The translations under genes were made by a program, and so were the position numbers. A model generated the notes under the pieces. The model was not told the origin of the DNA and searched no databases. It saw only the letters and a program-made list of their open reading frames with translations. 12,111 nucleotides of DNA from Chloroflexota bacterium (GTDB lineage Bacteria; Chloroflexota; Dehalococcoidia; Lucifugimonadales; UBA826), in assembly GCA_002708065.1 (NCBI GenBank), contig PAOO01000056.1, positions 1-12,111 on the forward strand, written 5' to 3'. Positions 1-7,266 of the stretch are shown here, in pieces (positions within the stretch are counted from its first letter, which is position 1; the number at the start of each line of letters is the position of its first letter).

Positions 1-825
1 AACAAAGATCGCCCAGCAACTAGCTTCAATAGTAGGCCATATGACCCACTTTTCGTTATTACTGCCATTGCCTCCGAGCTGGTTAAAAACGAACAAAGCT
101 GTCAGTATTAATAATAGTCCAAGCAAGGCAAAGGCATCAAATTTCTTACTCTCAACAAAATACTTCACGTAAAAAAGGCCAGTTAACATACCGATCAAAA
201 ATTGGTCTATGCGTCCCAAGATAGTCCAGTAACTAAGCGACAGCATATCTTCGCCCTGTAGCATCAGGTAATAGCGGATCGCAAAAAAAACCAGAATCAG
301 AGCGGGTAATAGATGCCAATCGAACTTTTTAACCAACAAAAATAGAAAGGGAAACAGTAAGTAGAAATGCCATTCTATCGCTATCGACCAGAATACGAAG
401 GTAAAAGGCCCGCCGTCTATGGCAAGGGGACTGTTAGCCAAAAAGAAAATAGAACGAGTCAATGAGGGCCAGCTAAAATTTTCGATATTGAAAATTATCC
501 CCAGGGCAAGAAAGAATAAAAACAGAGGATAGGTTCTCAGAAATCGGTTTCGGTAAAACCCTGTGAAACTAAGCTTCCTGTTTGACGATCCCACTGTAAA
601 GACAAAGGCACTAAGTACAAAAAAAAGTGAAACCGCAGTATGCCCTTCGAGAATCAATGACGAAAAAGGGTTTTGAGCGCGTGGCCAAAAACTCAAATCA
701 TAAGGCACATCACTCTGGAGTTTATGTGTGATCAAATGACAACTATGAAAGTATAAAACCAACAAAGCCGCTAGACCTCTAAGATGATCGAGTGCGGGTA
801 TATATCCGAAATTAGAACTTTTCAT
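1..825 (-). CDS. Acyltransferase-3 family membrane protein (3' end off the window)
   Basis: This is a multi-pass integral membrane protein of the acyltransferase-3 family, which typically transfers acetyl or other acyl groups to sugars of surface polysaccharide, LPS or peptidoglycan. I translated it directly from the minus strand: 275 codons are open to base 1, so the C-terminus (perhaps 100 residues) is missing. Family hallmarks are clear: LDHLRGLAALLVLYFH at residues 12-27, including the conserved Arg-Gly and the His of the putative active site; GHTAVSLFFVLSAF at 61-74; FYRNRFLRTYPL at 90-101; and FWSIAIEWHFYLLFP at 145-159. Long hydrophobic segments follow. The ATG at 823-825 puts the first motif at the usual distance from the N-terminus. 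No clear Shine-Dalgarno precedes it. It diverges from the CNNM gene. The acceptor substrate cannot be told from sequence. Confidence 0.93.
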   Translation of the reverse strand, partial: MKSSNFGYIPALDHLRGLAALLVLYFHSCHLITHKLQSDVPYDLSFWPRAQNPFSSLILEGHTAVSLFFVLSAFVFTVGSSNRKLSFTGFYRNRFLRTYPLFLFFLALGIIFNIENFSWPSLTRSIFFLANSPLAIDGGPFTFVFWSIAIEWHFYLLFPFLFLLVKKFDWHLLPALILVFFAIRYYLMLQGEDMLSLSYWTILGRIDQFLIGMLTGLFYVKYFVESKKFDAFALLGLLLILTALFVFNQLGGNGSNNEKWVIWPTIEASCWAIFV

Positions 826-985
826 TATTGTTGTGAATGTATACTGTTACGAAAGCCAGAGAATACTAAGTAAATTTCAAATTTGCTAAAGTATTTACCT
901 ACTGAGGCCTACAAACTATAAATTGTATAGAATAAATTATTCATGTAAGAATAGTTGCTGACTGAAGCAGGCATATATCATATTG
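826..985. promoter_or_regulatory. Divergent AT-rich promoter region
   Basis: This non-coding spacer lies between two genes read in opposite directions, so it should hold both promoters. It is strongly AT-rich. On the plus strand a plausible sigma-70 pair is visible (separate entry). On the minus strand I find no convincing -35/-10 pair for the acyltransferase gene. Two inverted repeats occur: GTAAAT (870-875) with ATTTAC (893-898), and CTATA-aattg-TATAG (916-930). Neither matches a regulator site that I can name. Confidence 0.5.
894..922 (+). promoter_or_regulatory. Candidate sigma-70 promoter for the CNNM gene
   Basis: TTTACC (894-899, 4 of 6 to TTGACA) is followed after 17 bases by TATAAA (917-922, 5 of 6 to TATAAT). 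Transcription would begin near 929, leaving a leader of about 57 bases before the ATG at 986. In such AT-rich DNA chance matches are common. TAGAAT at 928-933 is an alternative -10 but has no matching -35. Confidence 0.35.
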
Positions 986-2086
986 ATGGGACTTTTAGTC
1001 ACTTTCTTCCTCGTAAGTATTATCTTCTCTTTCCTTTGTTCTATATTGGAGGCAGTGCTTCTTAGTATTACCCCAGCTTTCGTTGGCATACAGCAAAATA
1101 AGAAAAGCCCTATCGCCAAAGACCTGGCACGCTTTAAAGCTGACATTGACCAACCGCTGGCTGCTATTCTCACGTTGAATACCATCGCCCACACAGTTGG
1201 TGCTATCGGTGTTGGTTCACAAGCAGCGATGATATTCAGCGAGGCAGATAATAATTTAATAGGGCTTTCATCGAGCAATTTGGAAGCTCTAATTGCCGGA
1301 GGCATGACCTTAGCGATACTAATATTCTCCGAAGTCATACCCAAAACACTCGGAGCCAATAATTGGGAATTACTAGCCCCTTTCACTGTAAGAGTATTGC
1401 GAGTCATGCTCTTTGTTCTTGGACCTTTTGTCTGGTTAAGTCAGCTCATCACAAGCAATCTTAAGAAAGACAAGGACAAACCGGTTCTAAGCCGCAGCGA
1501 TTTTGCGGTAATGGCTGAAATGGGAAAAGAAGCTGGAATACTCGAGGAGGAAGAGCAAAAAATCATTCATAACCTGTTAAAGTTCAACAAGGTGCTGGTA
1601 AAAGACATTATGACACCTCGTATCGTGGTTGTCTCCGCCGATGAAACAACAAGCATCCGGGAATTTCATGAAAAACATGAGGGTTTACCATTCTCAAGAA
1701 TACCAATCTACCGAGATAACTCCGATCATATTACCGGCTATGTTCTGAAAGATGAGCTGCTGCTTAATCTAGTTGAAGAAAACGACGATAAATCACTCGG
1801 AGAAATCCGCCGAGATGTACTAATAGTACACACAACTTTGGCTATCCCTGACCTGCTGGATAAATTTATTAATAAAAAGGAGCACATGGCACTTGTTGTT
1901 GATGAATTTGGAGGCATGGAAGGTATTGTCACTATGGAAGACATTATCGAAACACTGCTCGGGTTAGAGATCGTTGACGAATCTGATAACACGGAAGACA
2001 TGCAAGCGCTCGCGCGTAGGAATTGGGAAAAACGCGCCAAACGTATGGGCATCATCCCTACTGAACCTGAACCTGAATCCAAATGA
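986..2086 (+). CDS. CNNM (DUF21) transmembrane protein with CBS pair, hemolysin-C/CorC-like
   Basis: This inner-membrane protein belongs to the CNNM/CorB-like family, whose members are linked to Mg2+ and other divalent cation transport; the 'hemolysin' label is historical. From the ATG at 986 it has 366 residues. The DUF21 membrane domain spans about 1-160, with the characteristic SILEAVLLSITPA (19-31), LTLNTIAHTVGA (62-73) and SEVIPKTLG (115-123). A linker with ILEEEEQKIIHNLL (185-198) leads to a CBS pair at about 204-328, with DIMTPR (207-212), FSRIPIYRD (236-244) and ALVVDEFGGMEGIVTMEDI (302-320). The chain ends in a charged tail with no CorC_HlyC domain, so it is shorter than the roughly 420-440 residue relatives. 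A TTG at 983 directly precedes the ATG; the ATG is preferred. No strong ribosome binding site is seen. The substrate ion is inferred from family only. Confidence 0.93.
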   Translation: MGLLVTFFLVSIIFSFLCSILEAVLLSITPAFVGIQQNKKSPIAKDLARFKADIDQPLAAILTLNTIAHTVGAIGVGSQAAMIFSEADNNLIGLSSSNLEALIAGGMTLAILIFSEVIPKTLGANNWELLAPFTVRVLRVMLFVLGPFVWLSQLITSNLKKDKDKPVLSRSDFAVMAEMGKEAGILEEEEQKIIHNLLKFNKVLVKDIMTPRIVVVSADETTSIREFHEKHEGLPFSRIPIYRDNSDHITGYVLKDELLLNLVEENDDKSLGEIRRDVLIVHTTLAIPDLLDKFINKKEHMALVVDEFGGMEGIVTMEDIIETLLGLEIVDESDNTEDMQALARRNWEKRAKRMGIIPTEPEPESK

Positions 2087-2449
2087 AAAGCAGGGTTTGA
2101 CAAATTCAAGGTCTAATTTGATTTTCACTCTTTAAAACTGGCTAAAACCGATAAAACTTTAAGGCGTTTATAAGGTTCAGAATGTCGCATGAATCAGTTT
2201 TGTGCCAAATTGTAACCACTTTTATAAACCCAAAACTCTTGTGATAAGATTTTTGCACTTTGCTGAGTGGTGGCGTGAGAAAAATTTCCCGCTAATCGTA
2301 AAGAGCTAAAGAAAAGAGCTCGGAAGTTTTTCATTGCTCCCCCCCTTTTTTTTCTAAAGCATTGAGCGACTTTCAAGCCTCCACTTTAGCGCCTTATCGC
2401 ATACCCATTAGTCATCCAAGCTAGACTCATTCACTAGCGAACAACAAGC
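2087..2449. other. Convergent intergenic region, no confident gene
   Basis: Two transcription units meet tail to tail here. After the CNNM stop there is a weak hairpin, CAAATT (2101-2106) with AATTTG (2115-2120), followed by a T-rich stretch; it may be a poor terminator. A run of 7 C then 8 T lies at 2339-2353. On the minus strand, just past the BatA stop, GCTAG and CTAGC form a 5-bp stem with a 9-base loop but no T tract. I see no strong rho-independent terminator for the minus-strand operon. One 46-codon minus-strand ORF (2194-2334) is possible but unsupported. Confidence 0.6.
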
Positions 2450-4474
2450 TTATCGATAAGTGCGATTGGCAATTACAGCTTCTGCAATTACTAGCAGCAT
2501 TACTAGGCTAAGAATCCACCACCAGATTCTCTGGGGTCTTTCTAGTTCTTCAATTAACTGTGCTGTTTGAACTTCGCGAGATTGAATGGGATTTGTGTCT
2601 GGATTGATTATAGAATCGTACAGGGTAGAAACCGTGATACGAATCAAATTAGATTCTTCGGGCAAAATATTGACTGCATAGCGCTCAATTTTACCGTCCA
2701 CTTCCACCGTTATCAGACCCGGCGTGGTCGCCGTTATCATGAACTCGTCATTGGAAAAGTTAATATCTTGGCCGTTCGTGTCTGTAGCGCTTACGCTGAT
2801 GGCTTCGCCCGAAGGCACTAGACTGAAGTTATCGCCTACCTGATAAGCTCGCTGTTTGGACTCAGGTTGAACTAAGTGACGCAGAGTTTGATGGACGAAC
2901 GGCAAGAACAATCCCTGTAACGCCAAATTATTCCATTCCAGGTCCAGAGCGGAGGCAAATAGCATCACCGTCCCTTCTCCGATTTGCCGCTCAATCAAAG
3001 CAGGTTCGGCATTGTCAAACCGCATCAGTACATCGGCTTCGTCATGAGGCTGTAGGGACCAGTGCCCTTGGAAACGGGCGGACCAGTCAACGTCTAATGG
3101 CCTCATAATCGGATGGCGCCGATCAAAATCAGCAATCACCAGGTAATCCTCTCGGCCGAGTAAGGCCAAGTTCTGCAGAACAGCTGGGGAAATATTACTG
3201 AATTGACGATTGTAAAGTTCCTGATTTACGCGGTCACCAGGTGCAACAAGAAGAGCTCCGCCATTCTCCACATACTCGTTAATAGCCTCTGCCTGGTTGT
3301 TGCTGAGGTCCCCAACATTCAAAAGCACAACCACATCGTTTTGCCGCAGCACTGCGGCTGACAGAGCCACTGGCTCAATGGTATTGAGTTGAAATGGAGA
3401 TTCTTCCGTACTGCTAACTGCCAGACCGAACCAATGCCCTTCATCATCAAACCAATTTTCAGAGGCTTCTCCGTTGACGAGCAACACTCTGATCTTCGGT
3501 AGCACATCTACTGTAAAGAAATATGAATTATCAACAGAAAATTCATCACCGCTAACTCGCACCTCACCGTCGTGGGTGCCCTCTAGATCAAACTCAGCAG
3601 TAAAACTAATAACTTCTTCGGAGCGCTCTCCAAGGTCTATCGGAACACGATCCACCATCTGTCCATCGATTCTTAAAGAAACCTCGCCCTGCTCCAGATA
3701 GAGAGTTCCAGTGGTTCGTACACGTGCTAATATTTGTTGTTGAGCGGCGGCGTCCAACAGTTGTTCCGGAGATCTCACGTCGGTTAACACCAAGTTGCTA
3801 CTCTCTTCTTCCCCAACATCAATACCCGTAAAAGCTACCCCGGGAGATAATTTCCAGCCTTCGTCAATACCTTGTATGCCGCTCTCCTGGAAATCGGAAA
3901 TCAGATAAACCGCGCGATTCTCGTAACGGGAGGTTTCGAGCAGCTGATCTGCCAGACGCAAGTTGGGCATGTAGCGCGTAGCCCCGAATCCAGCTTGCTC
4001 TATTTCCGTTATAACACTACGTATCCTGTCTATGTCCGTGTCCAATTCCCGAACTAACTCTGCCCTGTCAGAAAATCCGATCAGACCTACTTCGTCTCCG
4101 GAAGTCATGTAGCTCAAGATATCTAATGCTTCGTTCTTTGCCCGTTCAAAAGTATCCCCATACTGCATACTCATGGAAAGATCGAGGAGAATAACTGCCG
4201 ATTGCGGATCAGCATCTAACAATCCTCTGACGGACTGGTTGAACAAAGGGCGAGCAAACGCGAAAACCAACAAACAAATAATTACAGATCGTAATATCAA
4301 CAACATAATTTGTTGCAGATGCTGAAACAGCACCAGTTTCTTGGAGGTTTTTTTCAAAAAGCGGATAGTGCTAAAAAGCAGCTTCGGAGGCTTTTCACGG
4401 CGAATCAAATGAATTGCTATTGGAACCAAACCGGCCAGCAGCCCCACCAGAAGTATGGGTGTCAGAAATACCAT
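2450..4474 (-). CDS. BatA-type membrane protein: aerotolerance N-terminal + VWA + amidotransferase-like segment
   Basis: This 674-residue inner-membrane protein is in the Bat ('aerotolerance') class. Residues 1-80 match the BatA N-terminal domain: a first membrane segment (about 3-23), the basic IHLIRREKPPKLLFSTIRFL (21-40), and a second membrane segment (55-76) ending FAFARPLFNQ. A periplasmic VWA domain follows, with an apparently complete MIDAS: DLSMS (98-102), a likely Thr at 166 in FGATRY, and SDF at 193-195. After a beta-rich stretch, about 325-530 resembles a class I glutamine-amidotransferase-like fold (RVLLVNGEAS, 329-338; VENGGALLVAPGD, 402-414) but has no cysteine. A C-terminal membrane anchor lies at 651-668. 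The start overlaps the DUF58 stop by one base (TGATG), implying translational coupling, and it is the last gene of the operon. MoxR remodelling of its MIDAS is a family-based inference. Confidence 0.92.
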   Translation of the reverse strand: MVFLTPILLVGLLAGLVPIAIHLIRREKPPKLLFSTIRFLKKTSKKLVLFQHLQQIMLLILRSVIICLLVFAFARPLFNQSVRGLLDADPQSAVILLDLSMSMQYGDTFERAKNEALDILSYMTSGDEVGLIGFSDRAELVRELDTDIDRIRSVITEIEQAGFGATRYMPNLRLADQLLETSRYENRAVYLISDFQESGIQGIDEGWKLSPGVAFTGIDVGEEESSNLVLTDVRSPEQLLDAAAQQQILARVRTTGTLYLEQGEVSLRIDGQMVDRVPIDLGERSEEVISFTAEFDLEGTHDGEVRVSGDEFSVDNSYFFTVDVLPKIRVLLVNGEASENWFDDEGHWFGLAVSSTEESPFQLNTIEPVALSAAVLRQNDVVVLLNVGDLSNNQAEAINEYVENGGALLVAPGDRVNQELYNRQFSNISPAVLQNLALLGREDYLVIADFDRRHPIMRPLDVDWSARFQGHWSLQPHDEADVLMRFDNAEPALIERQIGEGTVMLFASALDLEWNNLALQGLFLPFVHQTLRHLVQPESKQRAYQVGDNFSLVPSGEAISVSATDTNGQDINFSNDEFMITATTPGLITVEVDGKIERYAVNILPEESNLIRITVSTLYDSIINPDTNPIQSREVQTAQLIEELERPQRIWWWILSLVMLLVIAEAVIANRTYR

Positions 4475-5367
4475 CAGAAATGTTTCGCCCGCTTCGACAT
4501 ATACGATGTGAGCGCCTCATCAAGAGGATCAGCCGTATTCAATAGGCAATAATCCACTCCGCTGCTCTGACATTTTTTCTTACAATAGGACAAAAATTCA
4601 TTGAGATTATTCAAATAGGCCTTGCGAATAGCCGCCGGTGATGTGATATAGGATTCATTATTTTCCATATCGATGAACTCGGACGCCTCATCAAACGGAA
4701 AATTCAGCTCAGCATCGTCCATTATCTGGAAAGTGATTATATCATTTCCCATGCCCCGTAGATTTTGTAAGGTATTAATGATGCGTTCTTCATCATCCAA
4801 CATGTCAGTAATCAGGATAACGATGCTCTTTTTAGTCAGCGATGCTGCTAGATCAGTCAGAGGTTTAACTACGTCCGTCTTCGTGCCAGACTCCACTGTA
4901 GAAAGTGTTCGAAGAATATGCATCAAATGCGGTTGTCGACACTTAGCTGGAATATAATCCCTAACCTGGTCATCAAAGGTTATCAGGCCAACCGCATCCC
5001 GTTGACGCATAATGAAATAAGACAAGGCTGAAGCGAGAGTCACTCCATAGTTCAGTTTACTCAAGCCACCAGAGCTATAATCCATCGAGGCACTGGTATC
5101 TAGCAAAATCACGCAACGTACGTTGGTTTCGTCTTCATATTGCTTGATATAAAACTTGTCACTGCGAGCATAGAGTTTCCAGTCTAGGTGACGCATGTCA
5201 TCACCTCGCTGGTAATGCCTGTAGTCGTTAAACTCCACACTGAATCCACGATGCGGGCTCTTGTGTAAACCAGACAGAAAACCTTCCACTGCAACACGAG
5301 CCCGAAGCTCGAGATTATCGAGACCGGCCAGTACAGTTGGGTCGAGAAAGTTTAGTGGCTCAGACAT
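4474..5367 (-). CDS. DUF58 domain protein (VWA-like MIDAS), MoxR partner
   Basis: This is a 297-residue cytoplasmic DUF58 protein with no signal peptide or membrane span. The DUF58 signature is complete: YRHYQRGDDMRHLDWKLYAR at 49-68, then FYIKQYEDE at 72-80. Directly after it a VWA-type metal site appears as LLDTSASMD (88-96), with LITDMLDD (185-192) as a later acidic element. Short DUF58 proteins of this kind are almost always encoded beside a MoxR ATPase, as here, where MoxR ends 13 bases upstream. No Shine-Dalgarno is evident before the ATG at 5367, so expression may rely on coupling to MoxR. The stop is shared with the next gene's start. The C-terminal part has cysteines at 262, 266 and 274, with no recognised motif. 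Biochemical function is unproven; it is thought to be a client or adaptor of MoxR. Confidence 0.95.
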   Translation of the reverse strand: MSEPLNFLDPTVLAGLDNLELRARVAVEGFLSGLHKSPHRGFSVEFNDYRHYQRGDDMRHLDWKLYARSDKFYIKQYEDETNVRCVILLDTSASMDYSSGGLSKLNYGVTLASALSYFIMRQRDAVGLITFDDQVRDYIPAKCRQPHLMHILRTLSTVESGTKTDVVKPLTDLAASLTKKSIVILITDMLDDEERIINTLQNLRGMGNDIITFQIMDDAELNFPFDEASEFIDMENNESYITSPAAIRKAYLNNLNEFLSYCKKKCQSSGVDYCLLNTADPLDEALTSYMSKRAKHF

Positions 5368-5380
5368 TTCTAAGCGTATA

Positions 5381-6412
5381 TTAAGCTATTTCTGACGCCG
5401 GTTCTGGTACGGCTTCCAGTAATCGCTGTATAACATCGTCGGTAGTCACTCTCTCCGCTTCAGCATGGAAATTGAGGATTATCCGGTGCCGCAGTATCGG
5501 CAACGCCAATGCCCGCACATCTCCATAAGACACGTTGTAGCGACCAAACAATAAAGCTCTCACCTTACCTGCCAAAATCAAATTCTGGGAGGCGCGTATG
5601 CCTCCGCCCCAGCTTACCCAGTCTTTCACGAAATCTGGGGAAAACTCATTCTGTGGACGAGACGCATGCACTAACCTCACGGCATACTGGATAACAGCTT
5701 CCGCAGCCGGCACCAGTCGCGCAATACGCTGAAGTTCTAGTATATCTTCTCCGCCTAGGGGATGTTCCAGCGCCTCATCATGAGTCTGAGTGGTCTGTCT
5801 AACCACCGTTATTTCATCAGCTTCGGAAAGGTAGCCCAGCTCAATCTTAAACATGAAGCGATCTAGCTGAGCTTCGGGCAAGGGATAGGTACCTTCCAGT
5901 TCAATCGGATTCTGGGTCGCCAGTACGAAGAAAGGTTGGGCCATGGGGTGTGTCACACCAGCTGCTGTTACCTGCCTTTCCTCCATCGCTTCCAATAAGG
6001 CCGACTGGGTTTTAGGGGGAGTTCGATTAATTTCATCCGCGAGTAAAATGCTGGTAAAAATAGGTCCTTTGACGAATTTCAGCGTACGTCCACCTTCGCC
6101 TTCTTCAACTACTTCGGAACCTACAACGTCAGCAGGCATCAGGTCTGGCGTGAACTGGATGCGACTAAAATCCACTTGTAGAATATCAGCGACGGTCTTG
6201 ATTAGCAGCGTTTTTGCCAAACCAGGTACACCAGTCACAAGAACATGGCCCCCGCCAAACAGGGCAATCAGCAACTCATCAATAATCGATTCCTGGCCAA
6301 TGATTACCTTTTTTATCTCGGCAACAATTTTTTCCCTGCCCTCCTGCATTCGCTCTACTAATGCGAGATCATCCTGATTCTCAATTTCTAATACCTGTTC
6401 TGTTTCTGCCAT
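5381..6412 (-). CDS. MoxR family AAA+ ATPase
   Basis: This 343-residue cytoplasmic AAA+ ATPase is of the MoxR class, whose members act as chaperones that mature or remodel VWA-containing partners. Visible elements are IIGQESIIDELLIALFGGGH (37-56) at the start of the fold, Walker A GVPGLAKT (61-68), Walker B ILLADEINR (122-130) with Asp126-Glu127, the adjoining TPPKTQSALLEAMEERQV (131-148), sensor-1 Asn in ATQNP (165-169), YPLPEAQLDRFMFKI (176-190) with the expected Arg finger region, and a sensor-2-like GGIRASQ (270-276). All catalytic residues look intact. The length is usual for the family. GGGA-like bases (GGGA, 6420-6423) lie 7 bases before the ATG, and the DUF4159 stop is 16 bases upstream. 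Its expected targets are the two VWA-type proteins encoded directly downstream. Confidence 0.97.
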   Translation of the reverse strand: MAETEQVLEIENQDDLALVERMQEGREKIVAEIKKVIIGQESIIDELLIALFGGGHVLVTGVPGLAKTLLIKTVADILQVDFSRIQFTPDLMPADVVGSEVVEEGEGGRTLKFVKGPIFTSILLADEINRTPPKTQSALLEAMEERQVTAAGVTHPMAQPFFVLATQNPIELEGTYPLPEAQLDRFMFKIELGYLSEADEITVVRQTTQTHDEALEHPLGGEDILELQRIARLVPAAEAVIQYAVRLVHASRPQNEFSPDFVKDWVSWGGGIRASQNLILAGKVRALLFGRYNVSYGDVRALALPILRHRIILNFHAEAERVTTDDVIQRLLEAVPEPASEIA

Positions 6413-6428
6413 GTGTTATTCCCGTGTA

Positions 6429-7265
6429 TCAATGACTAAATGCATAGATTAAAAAATTGATGCCGATCTTGTAGGCTTCATTCGTATACTTGGTTGGATA
6501 GGGCCCATAGAATGTGTGTTCCCAACCATCGCCAAGGTCAGTGTTGTAGTTAGCGACCATCATCACCCGGCCATCGTCATCCAGTATCGAGTAAACTTCC
6601 GGAGGATAGGCTGGATCATCTAATCTCATAAAGCCGCCGAAATCCCAAGTGACCATACGACCGGGCACTTGGGCTAGCTCGTCAATATCGAAAAAAATAT
6701 GGAAAATCTCGTGACTGGTATCCAATTTCACGATCTCCCGGTCTGGGAAAATTTTGCCTATTTCCATATACATGTCATCGAGGTGTGGCTGCCCCCAAAA
6801 ATCATCGACCATGACAAATCCACCGCGAAACATGAATTCCCTGAGCACTTCGATTTCTTCAGGAGAAAAATTAGGACCTGAGTAAGAAGAACCGATAGGT
6901 ACTCTTTTCCAGTTCATGTAAAGAAAAATATGCTCAAATAGTGCCGGGTCAGTAAGCTTAATATAGGCATGATTGCGGGGATTGGTGTCCACATTGGTAT
7001 ATCGTTGTACCCCCCTCAAAAAGTTTTCATCAGAATCGGGGTAATCAGTATCCCACCAGCCACCGCGACGGCGAAATCCGAAGCCACCCATGCCACCTCC
7101 ATGATTGGTGTACTGTCCACGCATCCAGGTAAACTCGGTAATCTCGTTACCGTAAACAGAAATATCCTCATCATTGCCAAATTGCAGCACCTGCCCTTCA
7201 AGCAGCGTTGATGGGAGACTCAAGCTGGCGCATAACAGAAACAGGGTGAAAATTTTTTGCCGCAA
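6429..7265 (-). CDS. Exported DUF4159 domain protein, TTG start
   Basis: This 278-residue protein has a signal peptide (about 1-24: a short basic start, then FTLFLLCASLSLPSTLL) and a DUF4159 domain over most of the rest. Matches to the family pattern include DTDYPDSDENFLRGVQRYT (72-90), DPALFEHIFLYMNW (106-119), EVLREFMFRGGFVMVDDFWG (139-158), HEIFHIFFDID (185-195), NTDLGDGWE (241-249) and AYKIGINFLIYAFSH (264-278). DUF4159 is an amidotransferase-like fold of unknown activity that is common in MoxR-Bat loci. The mature chain has no cysteine. The start is TTG: an in-frame TGA lies two codons upstream, and the next in-frame ATG is at codon 48, beyond the signal peptide. AAGGA sits about 11 bases ahead, inside the preceding gene. 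A Gly/Arg-rich stretch at about 56-70 precedes the domain. Only one base separates it from the TPR gene stop. Confidence 0.92.
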   Translation of the reverse strand: MRQKIFTLFLLCASLSLPSTLLEGQVLQFGNDEDISVYGNEITEFTWMRGQYTNHGGGMGGFGFRRRGGWWDTDYPDSDENFLRGVQRYTNVDTNPRNHAYIKLTDPALFEHIFLYMNWKRVPIGSSYSGPNFSPEEIEVLREFMFRGGFVMVDDFWGQPHLDDMYMEIGKIFPDREIVKLDTSHEIFHIFFDIDELAQVPGRMVTWDFGGFMRLDDPAYPPEVYSILDDDGRVMMVANYNTDLGDGWEHTFYGPYPTKYTNEAYKIGINFLIYAFSH

Positions 7266-7266
7266 C

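Noticed and set aside
937..1407. 156-codon minus-strand ORF opposite the CNNM gene.
   Set aside because: It lies antisense to a well-conserved gene, its sequence resembles no family, and it ends in the AT-rich spacer; it is a shadow frame.
2316..2353. Rho-independent terminator formed by GAGC/GCTC followed by the C7T8 run.
   Set aside because: The stem is only four base pairs with a 16-base loop, and seven C residues separate it from the T tract.
4474..5367. Possibility that the DUF58 gene and the BatA gene are one frameshifted gene.
   Set aside because: Each has complete, family-typical domains and ends; the one-base TGATG overlap is ordinary translational coupling.
5943..6377. 144-codon plus-strand ORF opposite MoxR.
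   Set aside because: The sequence is Ser/Thr/Pro-rich, as expected from the complement of a conserved AAA+ gene, with no motif of its own.
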